A stretch of 64,000 nt of DNA from Perilla frutescens (taxonomy: Eukaryota > Streptophyta > Magnoliopsida > Lamiales > Lamiaceae), in the NCBI GenBank assembly GCA_026008535.1, contig BRKX01000018.1:17616088-17680087 (forward strand), written 5' to 3'. The position numbers were made by a program, and so were the translations under genes. The first letter of the stretch is position 1, and each line of letters opens with the position of its first letter. Positions 37,686-50,090 of the stretch are shown piece after piece. The notes under the pieces were generated by a model. The model saw only the letters and a program-made list of their open reading frames with translations. It searched no databases and had not been told where the DNA came from.

Positions 37686-39120
37686 TGTTGGGGTTTTTTC
37701 GAATTAAACCACCGCATGATCTATTTGGTTGTTCATTAATCCATGTTCATGCAAATCATAATTTTATGTAACATGCATGTTTATCACAGTCTAATCAAAA
37801 AGCATGCAAAACAGATTCGAATCTAATAAAGCAAAAACATAGAAATGAATCTACTTACATATCGATAGATGGTCTATGGACAAGATTAAAGATCTAATCT
37901 TTCTGTTGAATGGAGAATGACAGGCACCACTTATGTCAACAAAATTGGCCACCACAGTATTCTACTCTAAAATCTTCTCTTGTATTTCCGGACTGTATCT
38001 AGATTCAGAGTGGGCTGAAATCTACTAGATATGATTGTGAATTTCGTGGATAACTTTGAGAGACGAAAAGGGGCTGAATTATTATGCTCAAATTCTCGAA
38101 CCCACCTCCTCTATTTATAGGGGAGGTGGCCGAAAATTCAACTCCCAACCCTACTGGGTTTGGGCCTCTATCTCAAGTTCAATATCCAGTCCACTATCAG
38201 TCAATTGGGCTACAACAGGGATCTAGAAGAATATTAAATCGGCCCACTAATTTATTTAATATCCAATATCCAATAAACCTAGTATATAATTAAATAAATT
38301 AAGTTTTACTTTTATTCCACTAAAGAAGTAAAACTGACCTACCAATTTAATACATATTTACGAATATGTTTTCTCCTTTAGTCTAGCCATTCCCCGTGTT
38401 TAACATATAATGTTCATTAATTAATTATGTCAGCCTCTGACAGCTATAATTAATTAACATCTAAAACCTTGAGTAGTACCACACAAGCTTTATCATGTAA
38501 TGAATAAATTCTACCTGCAAGGTTTCAATATGAACTTGTGTTTCCTCAAGAGATCATCAACCTGGCGTACTAGGACACGGTGCTCATGCATACTGCTCGA
38601 GACAGTATGTATACATTGTTCTTACCCAAGATACTGATTTTGATCCACGAAAAGATCTCACTCATTGATAAATCAAAGTAATAAATAACGCATACATAAG
38701 CTTGCCAATATCACATGTGTTCAGAACCCGAACTCTGTGGATCTTTATTCTCTTAGTAACTGGGTCAGAGACAGAGAATAGTATCCTATCGTAATCCTCC
38801 TCAATACACTAACAAGTGTATTAGAATAATCAGTTAGTCAAGATAAACTAACTTGTCAGATTATTCTACGGCGTACCGATGGTGTGTTCAGGACCATCTA
38901 AGCCGTGAACTCTTTAATACATTACAAGGTTCTAATGATATGATCTTACCGTGTGACTCCCCACACCATATCATCTACAATGTAAGTATATGGAACATTG
39001 CATAGAACAATTATAGAACATAATCTAAATGCAAACAGTGACTGCAATAACTTTCATTTCATATCATCATATCATCAAAAAAGTATACAAAGACAAGTTT
39101 TCTAGTATAAAAAACCAACA
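37686..39120 (-). repeat. LTR of element A (3' LTR, 1435 bp)
   Basis: TGTTGGGG start and AACCAACA end on the + strand. A TATAAATA box on the - strand at 38112-38119 sits in the loop of a perfect 8-bp inverted repeat (38102-38129). Confidence 0.95.
38102..38129 (-). promoter_or_regulatory. TATA box within a hairpin, LTR of element A
   Basis: CCACCTCC and GGAGGTGG flank a 12-bp segment containing the TATA box. The identical arrangement is kept in the other LTR at 45236-45263. Confidence 0.7.
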
Positions 39121-39132
39121 ATCTCCCACTTA
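39121..39132 (-). other. Polypurine tract of element A
   Basis: On the - strand TAAGTGGGAGAT directly precedes the TGTTGG start of the 3' LTR. Confidence 0.85.
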
Positions 39133-39195
39133 TACTTGAAGCATGTCTTTCATGCATAAAACTAACAGGCTAACTCTCCAATCAAAACTATCGAC

Positions 39196-40640
39196 TCAAA
39201 CTGTGCCCCTAGGTCTGCATCTCACTCCCATTTTCTCCGCGTGACCATCAAAGGTCTTAGCCGGCAGGCTCTTCGTGAATGGATCAGCTAGGTTGTCCTT
39301 CGATGCAATCTTGACCACCGCCACATCTCCTCTCTCAACAATTTCTTGTATAAGATGGTACTTTCTCTCTATGTGTTTACTTGCATTGTGAGCTCTGGGT
39401 TCCTTCGAGTTTTCCACTGCACCAGAATTATCACAGTATATCGTGATAGTCTTAGGCAAACCAGGAACCACGCCCAAGCCCTCTAGAAACCCACGGAGCC
39501 AGACAACCTCTTTTGCAGCCTCAGAGACAGCTACATACTCGGCTTCCATGGTGGAATCCGCAATGCATTTCTGCTTAATGCTCCTCCATGCGATGGCTCT
39601 ACCTCCTAATGTAAACACATAGCCCGAGGTAGACTTACTCTGATCTTTATCGGTTTGAAAATCTGAGTCCGTATAACCCAAATGCACTAGATTATCAGAG
39701 CGGAAAACCAATATGTAGTCTCGAGTCCTTTTAAGGTACTTGAGAATGTTTTTGACCGCAGTCCAGTGACCTTGTCCAAGGTTAGACTGATATCTGCTTA
39801 CCATGCCTACGACATAGCATATATCAGGCCTAATGCATAGCATAGCATACATCAAACTTCCCACAGCCGAAGCATATGGTACTTTCTTCATTTCCTCTAT
39901 CTCAGACTGTGTTTGGGGACACATTTCCTTGGATAGATGAATTCCATGCCTGTAAGGTATAAAATCTTTCTTGGAATCTTGCATGCTAAACCTAGCTAGC
40001 ACTGTATCAATATAAGTCACCTATGATAGACATAACATCCTTTTCTGGCGATCTCGAATGATCTTGATGTCAAGGACATGTCCGGCTTCACCCAGATCCT
40101 TCATATCGAATTGCTTGGACAACCACACCCTAATGTTTGACAACTCCTTCTTACTGTTTCCAATAAGTAACATGTCATCAACATAAAATACGAGGAATGC
40201 CACCACGTTTCCATCACATTTCTTGTACACACAGCTCTCATCCAGACTTTGCACGAATCTATATGACCGGAGAACCTCATCAAATCGGATGTTCCAAGAT
40301 CTCGATGCTTTCTTAAGTCCATAAATGGATCTCTTAAGCTTACACACCAAGTGCTCTTGGCCTTTAGCAATGAATGCCTCTGGTTATTTCATGTTAATGT
40401 TTTCTTCAAGACTTCCATTTAGGAAAGCTATCTTGACATCCATCTGTCAGATCTTATAATCTAAATGAGCGGTAATTGACAAGAGAATCCAGATTCACTT
40501 AAGCATGGCTACCGGTGAAAAGGTTTTCTCATAATCGATCCCTTCTTTCTAAGTATACCCTTTTGCCACCAATCTAGCTTTGAAGGTTTCAAACTTCCCA
40601 TCAGCTCCTCTCTTGCACTTGTAGATCCACTTACACCCAA
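39196..40640 (-). pseudogene. Reverse transcriptase and RNase H of element A
   Basis: The RNase H part (40020-39196) is open for 274 codons and contains YTDSDFQ, DSTMEAEYVA, YCDNSGA and the C-terminal DPFTKSLPAKTF block, including the acidic catalytic residues. The reverse transcriptase part (about 40640-40021) shows KARLVAKGYT, YGLKKASRSWN and an intact YVDD box at about 40175-40188. A stop separates the two at about 40021 and further stops fall in the N-terminal half (for example after KGYT and in the DVKIAFLNG neighbourhood). Several of these stops are TAG where the family has Gln, as expected from C-to-T change. An intact element would copy its RNA into DNA with this enzyme; this copy cannot. 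Confidence 0.9.
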
Positions 40641-41970
40641 TGAGTTTAATCCCATATAGTGGTTCTACGAGCTCCCAGACTTGATTGTGATCCATATATC
40701 CAATCTCAGATTCCATTGCAGTTTTCTAAGAATCCACATCTTTATCTCGAATTGCCTCATCATAGGTCCTGGGATCCAATTCATTTAGTCCCTTTGGGAA
40801 ATCTGAAGCCTCTCCCAGACCAATGAATCTATCAGGTTGGCGTACAACCCTCCCACTGCGACGAGGCAGTTCTTGTACTTCTGTGACACGTTGTGCAGTG
40901 TTTGGTGGTTCCTCTTCTTTTACAACTGGTGTAGGATTCCATCCTCCTCTTAACTCCTCAAGGATGATTTGACTCCTTAGTTTGTGGTTTATGACATAGT
41001 CTTCCTCTAAGAATGGAGCATTGGTGCTGACAATGATCTTCTGATCCTTAGGATTATAAAATAAACCACCTTTCGTTCATCTAGGATATCCAACGAACAG
41101 CCTTACATCAGTACGAGGAGCCAGCTTATCAGCTTTGTTGTCCAACACGTGTGTTGGGCTACCCCAAATCCGAATATGGTTCAAAATGGGCTTTCGTCCA
41201 GTCCATAATTCTGTGGGCGTAGAAGGAACTGATTTTGACGGAACCAAGTTAAGAATATAGGCTCCCGTTTCCAGGGCATATCCCCAGAACAAAATGGGCA
41301 ACTCAGAATAACTCATCGTCGATCTAACCATCTCTAACAGTATACGATTCCTTCTTTTCGCCACGCCATTCTGCTGTGGCATTCTAGGCGCAGTCAACTG
41401 GGAGGTAATCCCATTCTCTGCCATGTAATCCCTAAATTCACTTGAGAGGTACTCGCCACCACGATCAGAACGTACTGACTTGATACTTCTGCCTGTTCGT
41501 TTTTCCGCTCCCGCCTTGAACTCTTTGAATTTATCAAAGCATTCAGACTTGCGATGTAACAGGTAGATATAACCATATCTAGATTAATCATCAATGAGAG
41601 TGATGAAATACTCAAAACCTCCTCAAGCTTGAACTGACATAGGGCCGCACAGGTCAGAGTAAATCAAATCTAATATCCCTTCGGATCTATTTCCTTTTAA
41701 CTGGAAAGGACGCTTGGTCATTTTACCTTCCAAACAAGATTCACACAAAGGAAATGATTCCAGTACCAAAGAAGACAATGGTCCATCATTTACAAGCCTT
41801 TGTATCCTCTTAAGGTTAATATGACCTAGCCTTAGATGCCAAAGATAGGTTTGATTCAAGTTTGAAGGTTCTTTTCTCTTGTTAGAGTTTATGATCGATG
41901 TATTCAACAGTTTTCTTTGTGTTGTGTTTTCAGTTGGTTTAAGAAAGTATAAGTGTCCATCCAATGTGCC
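40641..41970 (-). pseudogene. Pre-integrase and integrase of element A
   Basis: The segment 41964-41623 carries the HHCC zinc-binding region (HLRLGH ... CESC) and the first catalytic Asp in YSDLCGP. The second Asp lies in a VRSDRGGEY motif at about 41450-41480, and PRMPQQNGVAKRR at about 41380-41340 has Lys in place of the usual catalytic Glu (normally NGVAERRN). After GYPR at 41077 a stop precedes the integrase C-terminus and the linker to reverse transcriptase. Frames are broken at about 41620, 41400 and 41077. Confidence 0.85.
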
Positions 41971-42320
41971 AGAACAGTTAAAATGTTACCACTAAAGATA
42001 ACTACTTTGTTATCAAAAGAAACAGAATATCCATCCATAATCAATTTAGAAACTGAAATCAAGTTTTGCCTAAAACCAGGCGCATAAAGACAATCTTTCA
42101 AAACCAAAGTTCTATCAATACTGAAAGGTAAAACAATGTCTCCCACTACAACAACCACCACTCTTGTAGCATTGCCCATGTAGACGGTGTTCTCATTCTT
42201 ACTCAGCTGTCTTTTTACGAGGAACCCCTGTAAAGACATGCAAACATGATCAGTAGCTCCAGTATCTACTACCCATGACTGGGTAGAACAAGTTGCTAAA
42301 CATGTTTCTACAACCAGAGT
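41971..42320 (-). pseudogene. Aspartic protease region of element A
   Basis: The active site reads VVDTGATDHVC at about 42246-42275, so the catalytic Asp is intact. It is followed by KNENTVYMGNAT, a Val-rich run at about 42145-42165 and the LxDCLYAPGFRQNLISVSKL block joining protease to pre-integrase. The frame shifts near 41950. Confidence 0.85.
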
Positions 42321-43144
42321 GTGAGATGTACCTCACTTCTTTTTCTTGTTAGGACACACCGCCTTCTAGTGACCTGGTTGGCCGCACTTGAAGCATTTAG
42401 TCTTCGACTTGAACTCCTCGGGAGGAATCTTTGCATTTGGCTTCTTCACCTTAGGCGCCTCATCTGCAACCTTTTTAGGTGCGTTTCTCTTCTTCCTTTT
42501 TCCACCAGAAGAAGACGCCCCTTTCTTAGCTATGTGGGCCTAAGGATCGCTCTTTTTGAGCAATTCAGCCGCCTAAAGGTCTATAAGCAGTTCAGTAAGG
42601 TTGACATCCCTTTTAATCATGTTAAAGTTCAGCCTGAACTGCTCAAACTTTGAGGGCAAGCTATGAAGAACAATGTCGATTTGAGACTCGGCGTCCAGTT
42701 CTCCGCCCAAGGTCTCGATCTCAGATAATACCCCATCATCATGAGAACGTGATCCTTAACAGGTGTGGAGTCAGCCATTCTCGCATCCTTTAGTTTCTTC
42801 ATTGCCAAATGACGTGCCAAGAGGTTCTGATGACTGAATAGCTGCCTAAGGTTGTACATGATATCATAAGCGGTTTTCATGGGCACATGTTGATGTTGCA
42901 ACACAGTTGACATAGATGCTAGAATGTAACAACGCGCTATCTCATTAGACCTAACTCACTTATCATATGCAACCTTTTGGGCTTCGTTAGAACCCTCATC
43001 TGGCATCTGAGGACAAACCTCTTCATGTACAAACTTGTGTCCCTTAGCAACAAGAACTAAGTTAAGGTTACGAAGCTAGTCATTGTAGTTTTCACCGACA
43101 AGTTTATTTTCTTCGAGGATTGAGGACAGATTGGAGAGTGTCAT
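42321..43144 (-). pseudogene. gag of element A
   Basis: The likely start codon is at 43144-43142, giving MTLSNLSSILEENKLVGENY, followed by an early TAG at about 43075 where the family has the Trp of a DWxRNL motif. An open piece at 42913-42629 has the gag core (MSTVLQHQHVPMKTAYDIM and RQLFSHQN). The zinc knuckle CFKCGQPGH followed by a stop and then VCPNKKK lies at about 42345-42400. In an intact element this protein forms the particle and packages RNA. Confidence 0.85.
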
Positions 43145-44808
43145 TGATGATATGAAATAATTGAAATTAAACATGCAGTATAGTCACAAAACTATTTAGG
43201 ATAAATAGTATATAATCGAAACCTCATAAAAATTATATACTTTTCTACCGACACTTTAAAAACAATTTCTATAAGCCACGATCGTGTGGACGTTTATAAA
43301 TCTCATTTTTAAATAGGTTAAACCTTTAATTGGCCTCCAGTTGAGTTTCCTTACAACAAGAAAATTAATAGCCGGATAATTAACACGGTCATGTTTTTGT
43401 CTAACTGATAAGCCACGATCGTGTGGACGTTTATCAATAAATCACATCTAAGTGTGCACACCATTATCTTCACACCAAGATCACTATTCGAATTTAATCG
43501 CTCCAGATGGAGGAGTCAGTTAGTTCTAATAGTGTTCTACAGCTATCCATTTAGGAGATTTAATTTCTAGAGAAATCTGTGATATGACACATCCGATATG
43601 GAGGAAGACTAATGTCAACGCGCATGCCTATCACTTCTCAATTAAACCAGATTTTAATGGAGATTGTATGAGATTTCTACATACTTTGGTATGAATCTCT
43701 CCCACTTAGTTATTTATGTTTGAGGTTTCATTTTATCCCATTATCGAACATGCAAACATCACATAAAATGATAAACATCCATTGCATGCTTCAACATAAT
43801 AAGCAACAGTAATATTCCAACTATCATGGCTTATATCTCATGTTGATTGATGAGATAAAACTGGAAAGTCAGCTCCACAAACAGGCTTGGCCGCCGCCCC
43901 TTCACCGCGCCCGCCGAAAACCCTAGCTCCATTTAGGATTTCGAGAAGTGAACCGGTGAACCTTGGTGCTGAAATACTTTCCTTCTTTGAGTTGATCTCC
44001 GATCTTTATTCAATATAGACTATCTATTCCAAAAGGAAAAATCTAATATTGCTAGAAATTTGATTTTTTTATCAAAATCTCAACCCAATCCCCATAATTT
44101 TCGACCAACCTTAATAAATAATCTAGAAATTTAATTTTTTATCAAAATCTTCTCCAAATTAAATTATTAAAATCGAAAATTACATTAAAATAACACATTT
44201 GGAAATTTTGACATTAATAAAAAAACTATTCCAAATAAAATGACATAGGTTTCAAAATTTCCTAGAAAAATAAATCTGGAAATTTTGACCCACTTCAAAA
44301 ATTACCAAATTTTAAATTCTAATTTCAAACCTATCTAGATTAGAATTAGGCAACTTTTGATATACATCAAAAATCACCAAATCCAATTCTAATCACTCAA
44401 ATTTTCGGCCCTACTCCAAATTAAAGGTGGAAAATTTGATCTTGATCAAAACATCATCCAAACTTTAATTAAAAAGGAGCGAAAATTTTAAACAAAAGGT
44501 AAGGAATTTTTAACACATCAAATTCGAAAATTTGATCTCCAAATTTTCGACCTCCACCTAGATTAAATCTGGAAATTTGATAATCATCAAATATCAATCC
44601 AAATAGAAATCTAATGGTGGCCGAAAATTTCCACAATCCAAAACTAGAATTTTCAAAGTACATCAAAAATTCGTCCAAGTTTTGAATACCACAAAAATTG
44701 AAATACATGCATAATTAAATCTGAAAATTTAAATACCATAAATTTATCATCAAATTTAATATGTAATTCGAATTTCATGCTTGGATTAATCCTAGAACAG
44801 TGCCAAAA
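43145..44808 (-). other. 5' leader of element A, non-coding
   Basis: Between PBS and gag. A TAAGCCACGATCGTGTGGAC block containing the palindrome CACGATCGTG is present twice (about 43274-43293 and 43410-43429). The distal half (44030-44760) consists of loose repeats around the word GAAAATTT. No coding region. Confidence 0.7.
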
Positions 44809-44824
44809 CTTGTCTCTGATACCA
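44809..44824 (-). other. Primer-binding site of element A
   Basis: On the - strand TGGTATCAGAGACAAG starts one base after the 5' LTR end, complementary to initiator tRNA-Met over its first 11 bases. Confidence 0.9.
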
Positions 44825-45526
44825 ATGTTGGGGTTTTTTCGAATTAAACCACCGCATGATCTATTTGGCTGTCCATCAATCCATGTTCATGCAAATCATA
44901 TGTAACATGCATGTTTATCACAGTCTAATAAAAAAGCATGCAAAGCAGATTCGAATCTAATAAAGAGGAAACATAGGAACGAATCTACTTAAAAATCAAT
45001 AGACGGTCTGTGGACAAGATTAAAGATCTAATCTTGCTATTGAATGAACATTGACAGATGCCACTTATGTCAACAAAATCGGCCACCACAGTATTCTACT
45101 CCAAGATCTTCTGTTGTATTCCCGGACTGTATCTAGATTCAGAGTGGGCTGAAATCTACTAGATAGGGTTGTGAATTCTGTGGATAACTTTGAGAGATGA
45201 AGATGAGATGAATTATTATGCTCAAGTTTTCGAACCCACCTCCTCTATTTATAGGGGAGGTGGCCGAAAATTCAACTCCCAACCCTACTGGGTTTGGGCC
45301 TCTATCTCAAGTTCAATATCCAGTCCGCTATCAGTCAATTGGGTTACAACAATGATCTAGAAGAATATTAAATCAGCCCACTAATTTATTTAATATCCAA
45401 TATCTAATAAACTTAGGATATAATTAAATAAATTAAGTTTTACTTTTATTCCACTAAAGAAGTAAAACTGACCTACCGATTTAATACATACTTAAGAATA
45501 TGTTTTCTCCTTTAGTTCAGCCATTC

Positions 45527-46811
45527 TGATGTAACCCGGACAATTTGTACAGGATACGAGACGCATGGAAGACTTCTAGAATCGAACACGCCAACTAAGG
45601 AAGGATTCAACCCTACTCTAAGACTCAAGACTCAACTGAACGAGAATATACTTAAATTAAAAGAACTCGAACTCGAAGAACAAACAAAGTTGGACCTAAT
45701 TACAATATCTAGACTACGACACAAAAACGGAACACAAATCCAACAAGAAAGGGGCTGATTTGGAATGAGAATTATAACTGGACGATGATGGTATTGAGGA
45801 CGAGATTTATGGGTTAAGAATGGCTAGGGAAGATAGGATATGATAATGGTTCGAAGGACTTACGGTATAGATGGGAAACACGATGAAATTATGCCGAATG
45901 GAACCGAACCTTGATGATCGACATAGGATCAGGTCTTGATGACTTGGGAGGGACACGAACGTTGGTGAAGGATGTAGGACGTCGTTTGATGAAGGTCGAA
46001 GGTGGTAGTGTTGAGAATCACAACCTGATTAATTCCCGGCGTATCTTATACGATGAAAACGAATCTCTAAGTTGTTCTTCGTAGCGAGTTCACCCTAATT
46101 CTTCGTATGAATTAGAACGTTCTCTTGATGTAAGACTCAAAGTTTTCTAGGCTTCAAGAATGATAATTTTCGAGGAAAACAATCAAAAGCTTCAAACGGT
46201 TGAGACACAAATTGAATGCAAAAGCAATTTTAATCAATAATGTCTAAAATATCAAAGTAACATGGTTCCCCTATTTATAGGACCTATTATGCACGAAAAT
46301 AAATAATAAAAAGACCTAAAAATCTGATCCAAAAGGATCTCTAACTATACAATAGAAATACTTAAACTAGAATTCTATTCAAGGTAGGAAATTGCCTTAA
46401 ATACAATTCTAGTCAAACCTATGATATTATGAACGAAAATTACACTTATTAATTAATTAAAAACTGATCTAAACTATAGTCTAAAGTAATTAAATAAATA
46501 CTATAGTCTAGATAAAAATCAACCCTTTAATTAAATTAAATCAAGGGCGAAAACAGCTCCATGCACAAATGCACTTCTTCTTGCTCTCTTCTTCAACTCT
46601 TCAAGTTATATTCTCCATGGTATGATCTTGATCTTCATTAGTTAATAAATTAACTAAAGTATGGCTGCACTTTGCATCTTCTAATTCCTCAAACTTCTTG
46701 CGAATCATCACTCGGAAATAACCTTGTAATTTCTTCGCTCGAAGTCGCGTCATTGGACCTTTGAATTGCAGCTCGGGTTCAAGGCCTTCAATGTCTTGCA
46801 TGGCTTCATCA
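45527..46811 (-). repeat. Solo LTR of a different retrotransposon (1285 bp)
   Basis: TGATG...CATCA ends and a perfect 5-bp duplication CATTC (45522-45526, 46812-46816). A TATAAATA box on the - strand at 46272-46279 gives the orientation. The - strand start of the LTR runs into an open frame (46801-46601) with a GPMTRLRAKK motif like that near the end of many Ty3/gypsy polyproteins, so it is probably gypsy-derived. Confidence 0.9.
46601..46801 (-). pseudogene. Polyprotein-tail-like frame inside the solo LTR
   Basis: An open frame of 66 codons starts about 10 bp into the LTR and contains QFKGPMTRLRAKKLQ, followed by a charged tail. A G-P-M/I-T-R-x-R-A-K-K motif is common close to polyprotein ends of plant Ty3/gypsy elements. 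I infer that in the parent element the pol frame read through into its 3' LTR. Only this tail remains. Confidence 0.5.
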
Positions 46812-47551
46812 CATTCCCTGTGTTTAAGATATAATGTTCATTAATTAATTATGTCAGCCTCTGATAGCTATAATTAATTAACATCTAAAACCTTGAGTAG
46901 TACCACACAAGCTTTATCATGTAATGAATAAATTCCACCTGCAGGGTTTCAACATGAACTTGTGTTTTCTCAAGAGAACATCATCAACTTGGCGTACCAT
47001 GACACGGTGCTCATGCATACTGCTTGAGACACTATGTATACAGTGTTATTACCCAAGATACCAAGTTTGATCTACCAAAAGATCTCACTTATTGATAAAT
47101 CAAAGTAAGAAACAACACACACATAAGCTCGCCAATATCACATGAGTTCAGAACCCGAACTCTGTGGATCTTTGATCTCTCAGTAACTGGGTCAGAGACA
47201 GAGAATAGTATCCTATCGTGATCATCCTTAATACACTAACAAGTGTATTAGAATAATCAGTTAGTCAAGATAAACTAACTTGTCAGATTATTCTACGGTG
47301 TACCGATGATGTGTTCAGGACCATCTAAGCCGTGAGCTCTTTAATACACTACAAGGTTCTAATGATATGATCTTACCGTGTGACTCTCACACCATATCAT
47401 CTACAATGTAAGTGTATGGAACATTGCATAGAACAATTATAGAACATAATCTAAATGCAAACAGTGACTGCAATAACTTTCATTTCATATCATCATATCA
47501 TCAGAAAAGTATACAAAGACAAGACTTCTAGTATACAAAACCAACACAATG

Positions 47552-48054
47552 TACTTACAAATCAAAGAATCCAACAAACTGTCACAACCCATTTTGAAAT
47601 TTAAATGTTTCAATATTTATTTCTGAAATCTAATTATTTATTTCAACCAGCGAAATTTGTGTTATTTTAATTATTTGAGTACTAGATTTCTCTATGTCGC
47701 GCTCCTAGATACAAGCTTAGATCTATTATTTGGATTTAATTTACTAAAATATATATATATATATTAGTTAACTTTAAAATATGATATACAAATACATGCA
47801 TTCATTGAAAATTATACATCATTTTATATATAATTTTTTTGGATAGGTTAACAATTCAGCACCATACGTGTCATTTGGTGGATAAATGTGAGGTATCAGA
47901 TGTCAGAAACTTAGGGATTTAGAGGTGATGACTATTGTTTCAACTTTAACAATATGTTAAATTCATTTATAATGATAAATTATATTTCTTTATGTATCAT
48001 TTCATTATAAAAAAAATTCAGCTCTCTCTATTTCGTCACTGTTTACATTCACGG

Positions 48055-48090
<36 letters not shown>

Positions 48091-49344
48091 ATCTATGCAT
48101 ATAAGAATTTGGTTTAAATATCTCCTTTCAGGTCAATATTCTTTTAATTGATGAATCATTATATTTAGGTATAAGATTCTATCCTGTATTTATTTAATTA
48201 TTTTCATGGTTTTTCGTTCAAGAATTTATAGTTTATGAGAAATTATTACTTCATTTCAGATATTAAAAAAAAAATCCACACAAAATAATACCATAGATTG
48301 AATTCTTTAGCTTAATCGTATATAGATACAAATATTTATGTTTTAAAGAGTGTTCTTCTATTTTGTATTATTTAATGGATGGTAGTGATTAGATGCTAAA
48401 ATCACAAATGAAGAATGAAATATATATGTGTATATAATATATATAGTTTGTTTAAATTTGAAGTCAATCAATTAGGTTTTGAACTTTGTAAGCAGTATAT
48501 ATATATATATATATATACACGATAATGGAAATAATAAATTATATTTTGTTATTAATTAAGAATATCAATAGTACATAGTGATCTATAAGTTAATTTCATA
48601 TGAGTATATATATTTACGTTGGATTCGAATAAAGTAATTGAAAATCTGGCCAAATAAAAGAATAAATATATTTATACCTTAGTTGATAATAATAAAATAT
48701 ATGGTATTAATATATAATGCTTTTATTAATTTATCTCATAATATATTGTTGTCATATTTATAAAATTTAACTTGAATTGAGTAGATAATGTGCAATTCGT
48801 AAGATTTTCTTTAAAAAAATGTTATTTTATATCATTTTATTTTAATTTTTTTAGTTTTATTATTTGGTCATTTATGCTCCAATACTAATGTTTACAACTT
48901 TAATATAAATCTACTTATTTCTTGAAATTTAAGCTTTACTCATAGAATATATTTTCCTTTATTTAATATTTAGATACGGTGCGACTAAGACGTTAACTTT
49001 CTGTTATTTACTCGAGTCGCTCTTCAAATTCAATTAAGGTGTGGGATTCTCACTTATTTTGCCGTTGATTTCAGTTTGTCCTTGTTGATGTGATTTGTTT
49101 GACGTGTATGATTTCATATCATTTGTGAGTGTTACTGGACCGTTTATTCAGTTGTCCTTCATATTTAACCTCACTATTGTGCACAATCATGTCGCCAGGG
49201 ACCGTGAATAGGTCCGGGGTCTTAACTGATCCTTGGAAGCACAGTGCGATTCATATTCATATATCAGTGAATAATACACATGTATCTCATTTTATATCAA
49301 CATGGACAAATAATTTTGCATAATTTTCCCACACTAAGTATATT
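47552..49344. other. AT-rich intergenic DNA
   Basis: The beginning should continue the dispersed repeat split by element A. The rest is AT-rich with AT microsatellites at 48057-48088 and 48498-48518. A frame at 49129-49323 has no support. No gene recognised. Confidence 0.55.
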
Positions 49345-50083
49345 TGTTGGTTCCGGGCGAGTCGATATCAGTTTAGAGGGGGCGTGAATAAACTGATTAA
49401 AACTTTTTACTTCAAATGCTGAATAATAGGGGCCCTTTTGACTCGCTTTAGAGAAACTTATCTATGCACAACCTTATTGATCAGTTAAGGCAGTTTGGGT
49501 GCAGCTTGTGTGAGATTGTGTATAGTTCAAAGATATGCGATAAACAAAACAGTACAGCACATAAGAGATTTATAGAGGTTCAAAGTCTCAAACTTCTACG
49601 TCCTCTCTTCCTTCCGTAGAAGGGCAACTTCACTATATAACTTGAGTTTCTTTACAAATTACACAATGAAGGACAGTTGACTGAACCTGGTAACTGCTCG
49701 CTATCTCAGTGGGTCGACGGCTCACACTTGAATTCCCTAACGGCTCGCTAGGAAGGTAGGTGCTATTGTCGTCTTTACAAGGTTTTAGATCTCTTTCGAT
49801 CTTTAAGAGGTTAGTCTTGAACAGGGGGTATCAGCTGGTGTGCTCCTTTGATTGAGCTGAGTAGTTGATCGTTGTATAGCTGAAACTGAGAAGGCTGCCC
49901 TGGCTGGATCGTCAACAGCTGGTTGATTATCTTGACTCTGTGAATTCTTCTTCTCAGTTGAACTCTCGCAGTTTCTATCAAATGCTGAACTTGAGCTTGA
50001 GTGGGAGGGAGAAAGAAAAGCTCTTACTTGTATATGCGAAAGTTGTGAAGGCGAAGAGTTGTTTACACTTTGATTCACTCATC

Positions 50084-50090
50084 TTTTATA
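50084..50090 (-). promoter_or_regulatory. TATA box of the S2 LTR
   Basis: TATAAAA on the - strand, about 225 bp downstream of the 44-bp repeat array, which would therefore lie in U3 where enhancers are usual. Confidence 0.65.

Larger units (their letters stand above)
37686..47546 (-). mobile_element. Complete Ty1/copia retrotransposon A (decayed)
   Basis: Two LTRs (37686-39120 and 44826-47546), a perfect target duplication CAATG (37681-37685, 47547-47551), a tRNA-Met PBS next to the right LTR and a PPT next to the left one define a - strand element. The order gag, protease, integrase, reverse transcriptase, RNase H is that of Ty1/copia. The right LTR holds a 1285-bp solo LTR of another family. 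The LTRs differ at roughly 30 or more positions in their first 430 bp by eye, so the insertion is not recent. Many stop codons interrupt the polyprotein. Lineage within copia is not assigned; it is clearly not the S1/S2 family. Confidence 0.95.
44826..47546 (-). repeat. LTR of element A (5' LTR) with nested insertion
   Basis: It is 2721 bp long; without the inserted solo LTR and one target duplication it is 1431 bp, against 1435 bp for the other LTR. The TATA box is at 45246-45253 within the same hairpin as in the other LTR. Confidence 0.95.

Noticed and set aside
42321..42653. 110-codon + strand frame
   Set aside because: Antisense shadow of the gag zinc-knuckle region of element A.
49803..50078. 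91-codon frame in the S2 LTR starting just after the TATA box
   Set aside because: It would start at GTG; the nearby ATG is in another frame, and the sequence is low-complexity Ser/Gln.
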